From Colocasia esculenta (taxonomy: Eukaryota > Streptophyta > Magnoliopsida > Alismatales > Araceae), in NCBI GenBank assembly GCA_014218235.1, contig CM024753.1, positions 178,784,348 to 178,848,347 on the forward strand: a stretch of 64,000 nucleotides of DNA, in the 5' to 3' direction. The notes under the pieces are model-generated. The model saw nothing but the letters and a program-made list of their open reading frames with translations. It searched no databases and had not been told where the DNA came from. The translations under genes were made by a program, and so were the position numbers. Numbering within the stretch: position 1 is the stretch's first letter; the number at the start of each line of letters is the position of its first letter. This document shows, piece by piece, positions 35,618-47,500 of this stretch.

Positions 35618-36948
35618 GGAAAATGATCTATATACTCTTTGAAAATTTTAATATTCAGTAATATATCTTATTATTAGATTATATACCCCTCAAATTGAAA
35701 GAAATATCATATATGCTTTTATTATTTGATTCCATACATTTAATTCAACCACAATTGAGTTAAGAGGAGGAAAAGACTAACTTATCTTTTATTTTTTTTT
35801 TTTTACTTTTAATCATTTTCTTTCACTTGTTACTCTCTCTCACCTATTTTCTCTCTCACCCATTCATCCGAACAGGAGCTCCAGCACCCCCAACCCGCAC
35901 CGCACCCCCCACCCATCCACTCCGGTGAGAGGATTCTCCACCGACTTCTCCTGCACTGTCCTCTATTTTCCACGGAAGTGTTGGAGTAGGTATCTCCTCT
36001 CTCCTTGGGCGACATTGCGCCGCAACAAGGCCTTTAAAAGGCACATGATTCTGTGTCGAAGCGCCAGAGAAGATGTCGTCGTGGCATCTCAGCTCTCATC
36101 GACCGTCGTGGTCTTCTTCAACCTCAAAGTCCCCTACCTAGAGAGGGACCGCTCGGCCACCGCCTCCTCTCTAGACATCGAAAGTACATCGTGGGTATGC
36201 CAAGGCTAGGAGGCTCAAGGTGGTGGCCAAGGCCATAGAGCTCGGGTACGCCAACGTGGCATACAAGCACACTGTGAAAGGCGTTGTCTCTGACGCAGAC
36301 CGTTGCAAGATCCCTTTGCTTTCTCTATCCTCTCTCCTTAAGGCCGGCCCACCCTCGTCGTCGTGGCCTGCGTTCCACCATGAGCTCTCCGACATCCCGC
36401 TCGCCTCTCTTTTTTGATAGTACACAAAGCTCACGATAGCAATTGACAGTGCCCTCGGTGTCGTGGCTCTACATCCTGAGAACACCGTCCTCTCTAGACA
36501 TATCACTTGGTGGCATTTTCTAGTCGATAATCTTGTCGAGGTTCGAACACTGGAGCGGCCTCTCCCTGGCTCCTTGATGGCTAGGAAAGGTGGCCTACGG
36601 GCATGTTTCAGTCGATGCCCCCGTCAAGATCCGACTGCTAGAACAACATCTCCTACAGGTCCTCTATTGCAGAAACATCGTCTAATTATCTTTGACGGCA
36701 CTTCCAGAGCATCGTCTATCACCGATAGGAACATCTCTCTCTCTCAAGGATATTTTTATCCTTTTACCCTTATTTTAATGGTTCTACTTATCTCTAGATA
36801 GATTATTCTTTAGATTCTAACGACAAATTAACCACAGGGATATAACCCATGCTTTCTTTCGATTTGAGTTGTATATAATATAATAGTCAGATTTCAAGAG
36901 TATATTGCTGAATATGAAAGATTTCAAAGATATATAAATAATTTTTCC
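35618..36948 (+). mobile_element. Gene-capturing MULE-like element (Pack-MULE) with RNase P p30 fragment
   Basis: Long, diverged terminal inverted repeats run inward from GGAAAATGATCTATATACTC (35618) and from the complement of the sequence ending …ATTTTTCC (36948). Shared blocks within them include TTTGAAA, ATATTCAG.AATATA, TTATATAC and CTCAAAT.GAAAGAAA, over roughly 120 bp. Between these AT-rich arms lies a GC-rich core of gene origin (about 35850-36700). Long TIRs around a host gene fragment, with no transposase, is the Pack-MULE pattern. The 9-bp duplication is not clear in the AT-rich flanks. Strand is given for the captured fragment. Confidence 0.7.
36114..36507 (+). pseudogene. RNase P subunit p30 (RPP30/GAF1) gene fragment
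   Basis: One frame begins FFNLKVPYLERDRSATAS. After a frame change near 36195 a second reads VVAKAIELGYANVAY, then HTVKGVVSDADRCKIPLL, SLSSLLK and, past two stops (TGA TAG at 36415-36420), YTKLTIAIDSALGVVAL. This matches the N-terminal part of plant RNase P/MRP subunit p30 (FDLNVPY, AKA.ELGY…AYN.T.KGV.SD.DRC, SLSSLLK, QYTRLT). It lacks the rest of the protein, is broken, and lies within a MULE-like element. It is best read as a captured exon block without function. What follows 36510 is unrelated. Confidence 0.75.
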
Positions 36949-38200
36949 AACAATATAATATATAGTATTAAGGGTTCTAATGACCTTGTGTCGAAGCCAA
37001 AAAATTTTCGTAAAGTGTGCACGAAATGTTAGCTTTTATATCAATAGCCAAAGCTATCTAAGATAGGATTGACTTTTCACAATTTCGTATGAACCTCACT
37101 CCGCGATGTCTTCAATCATGTCTTCAATCATCACATTTTTTTCTCATAGAGAGAAGTTTACTACACTTTTATAAGTGTGGTAACATGGTATCTAATTTTA
37201 CTTTTGGATGTTTAATTGCCTATGTCACGAGATTAACTAGTGCATCATGTTATTTTCTTTTTTGAATTTTGAAATTTAACTTTTATTTTGACATCTAAAT
37301 TTTTTTATTGACGTTCAAATTTCTCTTTCGTCATTATTTTTGACATCATGTGGTACAATAAGTAGAATTTGAGCACTAAAAAAGAAACTTGAACACCAAA
37401 ATAAAAATTTAGTGGTCAAACTAAAAAATTAGACTCTAAAATCTTAAAAAAATAATGTGGACCAAAATAAAAATTTAGTGGTCAAACTAAAAAGTTAGAC
37501 TCTAAAATCATAAAAAATAATGCGGTGTGGTGTAGTGAGCTACGCGAGGTGGATGCATAGACATCCACAAGTACAATTAGACATGACATTTATTGCGCTT
37601 ATAAAAGTATACTAAATTTATCTCTTTCTCATAAAATCTATTTATTTTATTTATGTAATTATTTATCTTACTTGAAATTTATTTTATTTATTTAATTATT
37701 TGTCTCACTATCATAAACAAGAAAAATAAATTGTATGGGAAAATAGTGTAACAATTGAAGACATTATAAGATGAGACCCAACTATTCTCTTACATCTACC
37801 AATCCCATTCTAGATGGATAATAATAAGTATTTCTCATAGACTATCAAATGATGGTGTAAAATAGAGTGGTATTTTTTTAATTATACTTATATATAGTAA
37901 GATTGTTTTTACTCTAATAAGTTAAGACTTTAGGAATTTTTTAATTATAGTTATATTTTAGCTCAAGTTTATTTTATGGTGCTTAATCGAAGTAGTATTT
38001 TCTCCCGTCGAAAGAAAAGGAGTATTTTCGCATGCATATTTATGTAATGAAGTGTTATATATATATATAAAGTGATATAAAGGAAGGTTATTTGCGATTA
38101 ACTGGCAATATTTTCACATTATTAAACATGTAAAATATTTTACGGCTGCTTGTAGGCTTGTAGCAGCCTTCCGACCAAATTCCCAACCCCCGCAAACGGA
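36949..38200 (+). other. Upstream region of MAPKKK5, with a 66-bp duplication
   Basis: AT-rich with no gene. Two adjacent 65-66-bp copies beginning ACCAAAATAAAAATTTAGTGG lie at about 37396-37526. A TA run followed by TATAAAGTGATATAAAGG at about 38057-38083 is the best TATA candidate for the kinase gene. Exact transcription start is not determined. Confidence 0.4.
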
Positions 38201-38504
38201 CGTGTCAAACCGCCAAGGCGCGTGGTCTTCCCCCCTCGCAACGGACAGACGCAGGCGGCGAGCTCCGGGAGCCTACCATCCTCTTCCGGTCTCCATCTCC
38301 AATCTATGGTTAGGGTACCGCCTTCCATGCCCATCGCCGATCCAGGTTTGGGGATCCATGGCCGTCGCTGTTGAGAGGGGGTCGCTGTGGCCGTCGACCA
38401 ACGGGTCGGCGATCCGGTAGCGGCGGGATATAGAGAGCGTGAGGGGAACCGGAACATAACATGTTCGTCTCCCATCGGCAAGAGCAGCGGTGGAGATTTG
38501 CGAG

Positions 38505-41500
38505 ATGCCGTGGTGGAATCGCAGCGGTGGGGTGCACTCCAGCAGCGCCCGGTCGCATAGTGCGCAGTCGCCGTCGTCCGAGTCGTCGTCCCCCCAGTGC
38601 TCGTCCGAGTCGGCATCCCCGACGCGGCGGCAGCGGCGAGACTTCGGGATGTGGAGCCGGCGCGACATGCACCACCAGCAGCCGCGGCTGACGCGGCAGA
38701 GGAAGCTCCGGCACCTGACCACTCTGGACATGGAGGCGGTGGAGTTTGAGGGGTTGGATAGGGATGTCCGAGCGGGTGAGTGGGGGTCATCGACGTCTGT
38801 GACGAGATCGGCGAGTAGTCTCGAGTCTTCCCCGGCGGTCAGGTTTGCGGGGAAGCCGGGGACGGCGAGGTTGGTGCACAGGCCGCAGCCTCTGCCCCTT
38901 CCAGAGAAGGCGGGATATCAGCTGCCTTCACCAGAGGCGAAATTGGGCAGAGGGGTGGGGGAGGAAGGGAGTGGAACCTCATCTTCTTCTCTAGTGGAAC
39001 CAACGGCGGAGAGACTTGCTGCAGCCACCCCTGTAAGGTGAGAAAACTTTTAAGGACATACTAGATGTTCAGGTAGGTGATCTAATTATACCTGACGGGC
39101 TAGAAAGTTTAGCAATTTAGTTTCTTGATGCAATACACTGATAAAGGCAAATCTTTTTCTGTGGTGTGTATAAATTGAGGATTGACTTTTTTCAGCATCC
39201 AAGTCTCGAGCACCTACTTGAAAGAAAAAGGAGGTGTTCGACATCTGCGAGATGAGTGTTCTCTGTTTCTGCGACATGATCCTTTCACTAAAGAAAAATG
39301 CTTGAAACCTCGTAGGCCAGTAACTTACCATAGGTTCCTTGAAGGATTTATGATGACGTATTGGTCATTTCAACAAGTAAGCGATTTGCTTTCGTCTACT
39401 AAGTGGACCATTAGTTGGTGCCTTGACCATTTGTAGGAACTATGAAAGCGGTTCTACTAGGCTGGTCGACAGTAGACTCCTCTGGCTGTGCTCATGATCT
39501 ATAAAAGAATGTGCTTGCAGTTATCTCCAAATATGAAGTCGATTATTGTGCAATGAATTGATTATTAATTGGACGTTCATGGCCTTTGTCCAGATTTGTT
39601 GCAAGTTGCAGAGCTGATAAAAAAGAGCATGATCAATAAAACAAGTGAAATTCAAGCTTTTGTGAAACTCTTACCTTAAACATCTCATCCGACATCCTGT
39701 ATTGATGTTGTCTTATGCATTTGTCTTTACCTTTGCTGTATGATAATGTTGTCTTGTATATTTATGTTCACCTTTTCTGTATGACTTTTACAGTCATCCC
39801 ATGTATGTTTTTTCTTCTAAAACTCTTTTTTTTAGACTGTTTATGTGATTCTCTTCTGTTAGCAAGCAATTTGACTTGGACACAGTGATTGCTTACTTTG
39901 GGAAAGTATATGTTACACTGTATAATTGGGTAGCTTTTGTCTTGGAATGTGGCATTTTGTTTTCAGAGTTTGTAACTGTCTCAAGCTTTTCCTTTTCCTT
40001 GGACCTCTGACTATGGTGTCTAGGATCCACTCTTTAAACCTCATTCGTACTGCCTCTGTCTATGTACTATAACACAGATAGCATATGCCACAACTCTACT
40101 AAGAGAAAAAGAAAGGAACTTTGACTTGTCCTGTGAACATCATTTCATTGTTCAACACTCCTATCTCTGGATATATATGTTTGAATTCAATTTAAACTAC
40201 TAATCATTAGAAGAATGAAAAAAACTTCATTTATCTGTCATACTTTAGGCCTTTCTAATGTTATACTGTGCATTTGAAAATATCTCCAGCTTAAGTTAAA
40301 AATATGTTTTACTCCTATTGCAGTAGGTTGGCATACCATACCCTGCACAAGGGTAATGAGCATGTGGATGTTGCACCCTCTGGAGTTAGTTCTGGCCATA
40401 AGAGGATGGTGTTTCAAGATCAAAGTGCCACTGACAGTATCCACTTCAGGCTCATTGCACCCCCTAGTAGCGCTCCGACTAGTGGTCTATCAAGCCCTGC
40501 ACTTAGCCCTCGAAGATTGAGCATAGGAGACTTCTTCCCTTTGAATCCTTTTCCTCTTCGTGGACCTGTGACTTGGTCAGCACCAGAATTTCCATCTTTA
40601 GATATTATAGCAGGATACTCTACCCAAAATTCACCAGAGAAATCATTTCCTAGCCCTGACCATTCACCATTGTATAGTCCAACTGTGAAAAGCCCTGGAA
40701 GAAGGTCAAGAACTCCAAGTTCACCTCCATCTCCATTGCACCCAAAGAACCCTGAACCTACTGCTGCTTGGCCTGATAGCAATAATAACGTTAATGTCCA
40801 CCCGCTGCCTCTCCCTCCAGGGGGCTTGGCACCAGTACAACCACCGTTTTCTCTCCCAACTGCTCCAAAGCATGAGGCAGCATCCATGACAAACCAGTGG
40901 CAGAAAGGGAAACTTATTGGAAGCGGTACTTTTGGAAATGTTTATCAAGCTACCCACAGGTATTTATTTATGCAAAGCATTTCTGGTGACAGTGATTCCC
41001 ACCTTTTTTGTCGTAACTTTTGCTTTTAGAAACGTTATATCTTCTTTAACAGGCATACTGGAGCATTATGTGCAATGAAAGAGGTCAATCTTATCTCTGA
41101 TGACCCCAAGTCAGCAGAGTGTATAAAACAGCTAGAACAGGTTTTCTTCTTCAGAGACTGCACATGTGATTGATATGTTTTCTCATATATTTCATAGTTT
41201 CTGATGATGTGGCTATTTCATTTTATAAGTGTATGGCACTGGTTTGATTTAGACAGAAAGGCTTTGTTAATCTTGGGGATTGATTGTTTTATAACACATA
41301 CGCATCTGAGCCATGCATATAAAAGAGTGCATTAACATTTATATATATGATCTGGAGAGCAGGAAAATTGAGATTGTATGAACTACGATTGTTGAACATG
41401 GCGTCTGAAAATTAATCTTTTTGTTAGGTTCTTAAACTCCTTGGCTGGATTTTGGATGTTATTAGATTTTTTTTTTTAACGAAAATTTCTCCTATCTGAC

Positions 41501-44500
41501 CTTGTCTGACGTTTCCTCAGCCAACCAATAGTTCTTTTTTGGTTTCCTTCAAAGACTCACTACTTACTAGACATTTCATATGTTTCTTGCCTGTGTGATG
41601 AACATGTTTTCCATCAGAAGGTGACATGGGCAGCTTGATGGTTGCACACGCTGGAGTTTATCACAGATAATTGTAGATAGTGTGTCTCTTTGAAAACAAT
41701 TTGGATAAATGAACAATGCTAAGTGCTTGTTGCCTGTATTAAGTGGCTTTTATGGTTAAATGTAAGTTGTTAAAAGGCTATGGGTGTGATATAGTGGGAT
41801 GGTAAAGGGAGATCTATTTTTCCTTTCCTTAAACTAGTGGTGGATCAGATTTGTGGTCGTGGAAAGTTGGAAAGATGTTTATCTCACCTATTCTCCTTTT
41901 TATCCTTCAATTGAATATGCAAGTGATCCTCATAAATTCCAACTTTATAAATGCCATTGTTGAACATTTTGAAGCAGCTATGAACAAAAATACTAGTAGG
42001 GAGCATGAAGAAAATAGAACCCAAAGCAGGTGTGTTGAACCATCATGGAATTGAGTGATGCTAGCACATGCCATCCATTCCATATGGTGGAACATTATCA
42101 AGTTGTTAGAATTGTCATTATATCTTGGGGGTGCTAAATTGCTAATATCCTTGAAGCTATTTCTGATTTTTATAGCCTTGTGTGAAGACATGTGGAGCGA
42201 TTTGTGTATTTAGGGATTTTTCTGTATTATTATTACTATCTTCTCCTAAAAATTAAAAACAATTCTTAAAAAAAAAAATTTCTTCTTGTCATTTTCTTCA
42301 GTCATATGGAAAGGAAAAAATGCATCAACCTGAGCATTTTCTCATGCCTTTTGTCTGTTCACTTCTTTGAAAATTTTAAGTTGTCCTCCACCAGAATTAT
42401 CCCAGAAAATGGGACCTATCTTTTACTTCTGAGACCGTCCATCTCTTAGCATGTACTTGAATCAGAAGAGTAGAGAAAGGAAAGAGGAAGAGAAAAGTCG
42501 GAATTAGCTGCTCCTGTTGCTATCTGCATGTCTACCAAAGCCATCAGCCTTTCTCACCTGCTGGTGCTTTCTGTCTCATGCCCATTACCAACCCTCTTCT
42601 CCCTTTCCCTGCTCTCCTCCTCCTATGTCATTTTCCTTCCTTTATTATTTCTACAAAATGCCAGACAGAGATAGGCCACAGGCCTGTGTTTGGGAAAGCG
42701 CTGCATCCACCAGAGCTCCCACTTTTCTCTTGTTCCTTCCTGTCTTCCCTTATAAAAGCTTAAGGTGGAACCATCACCCCTTTCTTATGCTTCTGTCAAA
42801 ACCCACCATGAGAAGAAAGCAAGGCTGTGAGAAAAAGATGAATGAAGAAACATAAGCCAACCCCCTCTACTTCCATCATTCACAAATAACCCCGAGTGAT
42901 ACCTGTTGGAACAGAAAATATTTATATGTGTATATGTTGGATGCTTGTTAAGAGGAGTACCAATGCTCCATTATATAGTGGTCCAACAAGCCAAGTAGGT
43001 GGCATTCACATGTGGGCAACTAATCAGTTAGTTAGCCTAATGAAAGGAGGGTGGCTACCTAACCGGGAGAAGGCAACCATCGGTAAAATGTTGACCTCAC
43101 CTAACTGGTTTAACGGCTTGATTAAGGGGACAAAGCGGTTATGATTAGGGTAATCCCAAGGTTACTTAAAGTCATAACTTAATCCAAGTTTCTTGTCAAG
43201 CACCCCAAGCAAGTGGGGATGCCGAGGAGAATAAATCTCCGTATAAAATACGGCACGGAAGAATTCCGGCATCACAAGGTCTACAAGACCAAATGTGAAG
43301 AGTAAATACAGGAACAAGTCCGCCACGAAGGCTCCAAAGACTTGCAATTCAACGTCCGAGAATCCTCCAAGAGGACGCAGAATTCCCGACAGTTCAAAGA
43401 GGCAGAGTGGCAGAGCAAGTGGGCAGAACTCCTCCAAATGAAGAGAAGGACATGCCTATTTATAGAAGAAAATCTTCACCCTTAACTGATGGAAGTACCA
43501 TCGGTTAAGGGGTTTTTTCCCCCTAACCGATGGGGCTGCCATCGGTTAAGGGGGTTCTCTCCCCTAACCGATGGGAGCACCATCGGTTGGGGGGATAAAC
43601 CCCTTCAACCGATGGCACTACCATCGGTTAGAGGGGAACTCCCCTCTAACCGATGGGAGTCCCATCGGTTTAAGGGGACCTCCCCTCTAACCGATGGAGA
43701 CTCCATCGGTTGAGGGGACTGTCCCCTCTAACCGATGGGAGTCCCATCGGTTTAAGGGGACCTCCCCTCTAACCGATGGAAACTCCATCGGTTGAGGGGA
43801 CTGTCCCCTCTAAACCGATGGGAGTTCCATCGGTTAAGGGGGGATTCCCCTCCAACCGATGGGAGCTCCATCGGTTAAAGGGGATCTCCCCTCTAACCGA
43901 TGGAACTACCATCGGTTAGAGGTTCCCACACCATGTAAGGGGAGGGGGGCCCTTCCTCTATAAAAGGCACCCCCATCCCCCTGAAAAAAAAAAGAAAAGG
44001 AGAAGAGGAGAAGAGGCCGACCCCCCCATAAGGAGATATAGTTCTCTTCCTATTGTTGTCCCCTTCCTTTGAAATTTCCAGGAATAGAAATTCCCAAATT
44101 TGTCCGTCTCATCCCCAACCTCCTTTCTTGTGGGTGAAGGTATCAAATCCAGGGATCATCCTCATACGACATCTGCGAGCTTCATCGTCATAAGTCCGTA
44201 ATAACGGCACCGGCCCACATGGGCTATAGGTTTTAAATACCGTCCACCTTTGGACATATGGTGTTTAAATACCTTTGTAAATTCGTACTCTGAATGCTAC
44301 GCATCCAGATGCATATACGCCACCTCCCATCGAGTTCTAAGTCTCTGGGATGGTGTGTTTGTGCTTATATGCATATGTTTCTTAGGGGAAACTCTGCCCA
44401 AGCAGAGATTCTGTCCAAGAATGTATTCGTATATCCACAAATTTGTGTTTTCATAAATATGTTTCTTAAAAGAAACTCTGCTCAGGTGGAGATTCTGCCT

Positions 44501-47500
44501 AAGAACATATCTATAAAACTCAAATTTGTGCATATACATATATGTTTCTGGGAAGGAAACTCTGCCCATGTCAAAGTTCCTTCTAAAAAATGTATTCATG
44601 TAACCATAAACTCGTTTTTATATGCATATGTTTCTTAGTGGAGACTCTGCTCAAGCAGAGATTCTGCTCAAGAACGTACTTGCATGTTCGCAAATTCACA
44701 TTCATATGTATATGCTTTTTAAAGGAAGTTCTGTCTGGACAGAAATTCCTTTTCCAGAGGAAACTCTAGGGAGCTTCCGCCTCAGCGGGAATACAGCTCG
44801 GAAGCATATCCATAAGGCAATGGGAATTTTGCGTTTATGCATATACGTTCTTTAGCAAGATTCCCATTTGAGTAGGATCTTTACTCAAAAGAAACATATC
44901 CATATAATTACAAGTATATGCTTAGATGCGTATATATTCTTGGGGAAACTCTGTCCAAGTGGGATTCTGTCAAAAAACACTCTTGCATAACCACGAGATT
45001 TCAATTCATTGACAGAAACTCTGTTTAAACGGAGATTCCATTTAAGAGGATATTTAAAAAAAAAAAAAGGGATCTGCAAATGCATGGAAGTACTGCCCAG
45101 GTTCTCAATACACATAAAACCCAAGAATAACCTGCGGGTGTATACCCATTCCAAACAAAGTTCAAATCATACAGTTCAAATCTCAAACGGGTTCATGAAT
45201 ATATACCCGTTCCATTCGTTCAAAAAAAAAGTCATATTTTACGCCCAAAGAAAATGGGCAGTCACACCATTTCATACTATTCAAAATGAAACAAACTCGA
45301 ACATTTCTTAAAAGAATAAAGTGCATTTTCAATAAAAAAGGGGAAAAACATCATGTTAAGACTTTCTATTTTTTTTTTTTTTTACACATATATGTTCTCA
45401 TCCTTGCTATAAATGGTATTCGAGTTAAGACCGGTGCCAAATAACACCAAAGATTTTAACTTGATGTAAATGTAACATCGATTTTGATCGATGGAGACAG
45501 AGGTCCAGCACATGCTACTCCAATCATCTGATGAGTATAGATACGGGACTCGAGAAGTTCAGATAAATTACGGCGCACCCGTCCGTTTCCCGGACACCTT
45601 TCATTGTCTGTTTTACAGACACTTCCTTCGTCCATTTCAAGGACGCCAAAACCATTCCTCCGCATTGCGCGGACTCCTCTTTTTTCTTGTCTACCAGACA
45701 GATTGGCACGCCCCGCGAATACCAAAATTTAAAATATGTGAAATGAATGAATACCTTGAACCCAAAACCACCAATGAAATGAACCGAAACGGAATAAAAG
45801 TTCCGACTAGAAACAAAACGAAGAAAGCAAGAAGAACTAAATGAGAAAAATCCCGTGTCCACAATACCTTTTCACATCCAACTTTTGTGCGACTCAATAA
45901 GAATACCCTACTGTATAAGCTGCACCATGAACCAGATTCAGAACATCTATATCTTTTCTTGAAATTAGTTAATGGAAGACCCAGACATGTGACATATGAA
46001 AACAATTAGTCATTGTCTATTCATTTCCTATGTTATAGTGACAGCAGTTTGGCATATTATCCTCAAATCTCTTCAGTTGTAGTGGTGCAACTGTGAGAAT
46101 GAATTCTTCTTCCCTTCAAAATAAGAGGAATTGTGAACCATTATTGTTCCTCCCTTTCTTTGATCCATTCAGTGGGGGAGAAAACTAAAAAGGTCAAAGG
46201 GGACTTGAAGCCCATTTTCCATCATTGGCAAGTATATCATTTTCCCTAAAGATTGGAGAATTCAATGGATTGTTTGAACTTTGATCCTCCATTGGCTTAT
46301 GTTGCAATTTCCTTTGCTAATCTAGGTGTTGGGCAAACCTAAAACCTGTCACTGACTAGCATCTAAGTGTTGCTAGATTGTGGTCTTGTTATCTTCTTTT
46401 TTCTTTCATTGGAATTGTATTTTTTTGGTGTTAATTACCTGTAGACCCTATAATATCCACAAATTACCACTATACCCCCACATTTATGGAATCTGCCTGT
46501 ATATCCCTAAAAACTCAAACAACTCTCCTATGTATGCCTACTGTTGATGATCTGTCACTGTTACTAACTGGGGTACTAACCTGAGTAGAAAAGACTAACT
46601 TAACCCTACACTATAGTTGAACTAATCAGAGGGTGCTAGAGAGATCTCCTCCTCCGGCTTCGGCAATGTGTGTGAGAGAGAGGGAGCGCAAGGGGGCCTG
46701 CGGCTTGGGGCTCTGCCCTCCTGCAACATCTGAGAGGAGGGGCGTGGGCCCCCCTCCGTCTCAGGGGGCAGCAGCTCCTGCATTGCCACCCCCCTTTGCC
46801 TTGCCCTTGTTGTCTTAGCTGCTCGACCATCTCCTTCTCCCATCTGCAAATCAAATGGCGAATCCCCCGAACTGGATCATGGATGGCAGAATCGCCGGAG
46901 TCGGCTCGGGAGCGCCCGAGTCTGAGTCGGGTCGGCGCCTCCCGACCCGACTGGGCGGGGGAACTGGGCGGGATCCGCGGAGTCTGGTTAGTCGGGCCGG
47001 ATCCGCCCGGAGTCGCGCGACTCCGACCCGACTAGCGCGACTCCGCGGATCCCGCGGATCCCTCCTTAAGGAGGGATCACGGGACTGTCTGCGCAGTCCC
47101 CCCGAGCCCCCCCTTCCCAGCCCCCTTCCCACTTCCCAGCCCCCTGCCCCCCCTCCCCCCGCCGGAGCTGCTGCCCCTTGCCGCCGCCACCACCGGACCT
47201 CCGAGCAGGGCCGCCGCCGGCTGCCGCCGCCGGCACCACTGCTAGCCGCTGCCGCCGCTGCTCCCTCTCTCTCTGTCCTCCTCTCTCTCTTCTTTGAGGT
47301 GAGATTTTAAATTTTTTTTTTAAAATCTGAAAAAATAGGAAATGTTAAATAGGCTATAGATCTATAGCATATTTAACATGTTTATGACTCTCATTCTCCT
47401 AAATCTTCAAATTTAGCCCTAATTAGGGTATAAAAATTAGGGATTTTGTGTCCATGAATGAAATTAATGTGCAATTGAGTGTTTAATAGAACAATTTTAG

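Larger units (their letters stand above)
42904..45863 (+). mobile_element. Solo-LTR-like element A in MAPKKK5 intron 3
   Basis: Starts TGTTGGAACAG, ends …GTGTCCACA, and has a perfect 5-bp target duplication ATACC (42899-42903 and 45864-45868). No coding sequence. Order: a minus-strand TATA (TCTATAAATAGG, 43456-43467), a palindromic array (43482-43922), a + strand TATA (CTATAAAAGGC, 43958), an 84-bp array, and a terminal block with ATGTAAATGTAACATCGA, CCAGCACATGCTACTCCAATC and TTGGCACGCCCC. The terminal block matches that of element B at 56260-56455, so both belong to one family. The TGGCACGCC motif resembles a retroelement primer region, so an internally deleted element is an alternative to a solo LTR. 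Confidence 0.65.

Noticed and set aside
40304..40323. Start of MAPKKK5 exon 2 at an internal ATG (40304)
   Set aside because: The reading frame extends through the intron-1 acceptor by chance; the CAG at 40321-40323 and phase 2 from exon 1 place the exon start at 40324.
43482..43922. CRISPR-like array
   Set aside because: Plant nuclear DNA; the units are contiguous palindromes without unique spacers and no cas genes are present.
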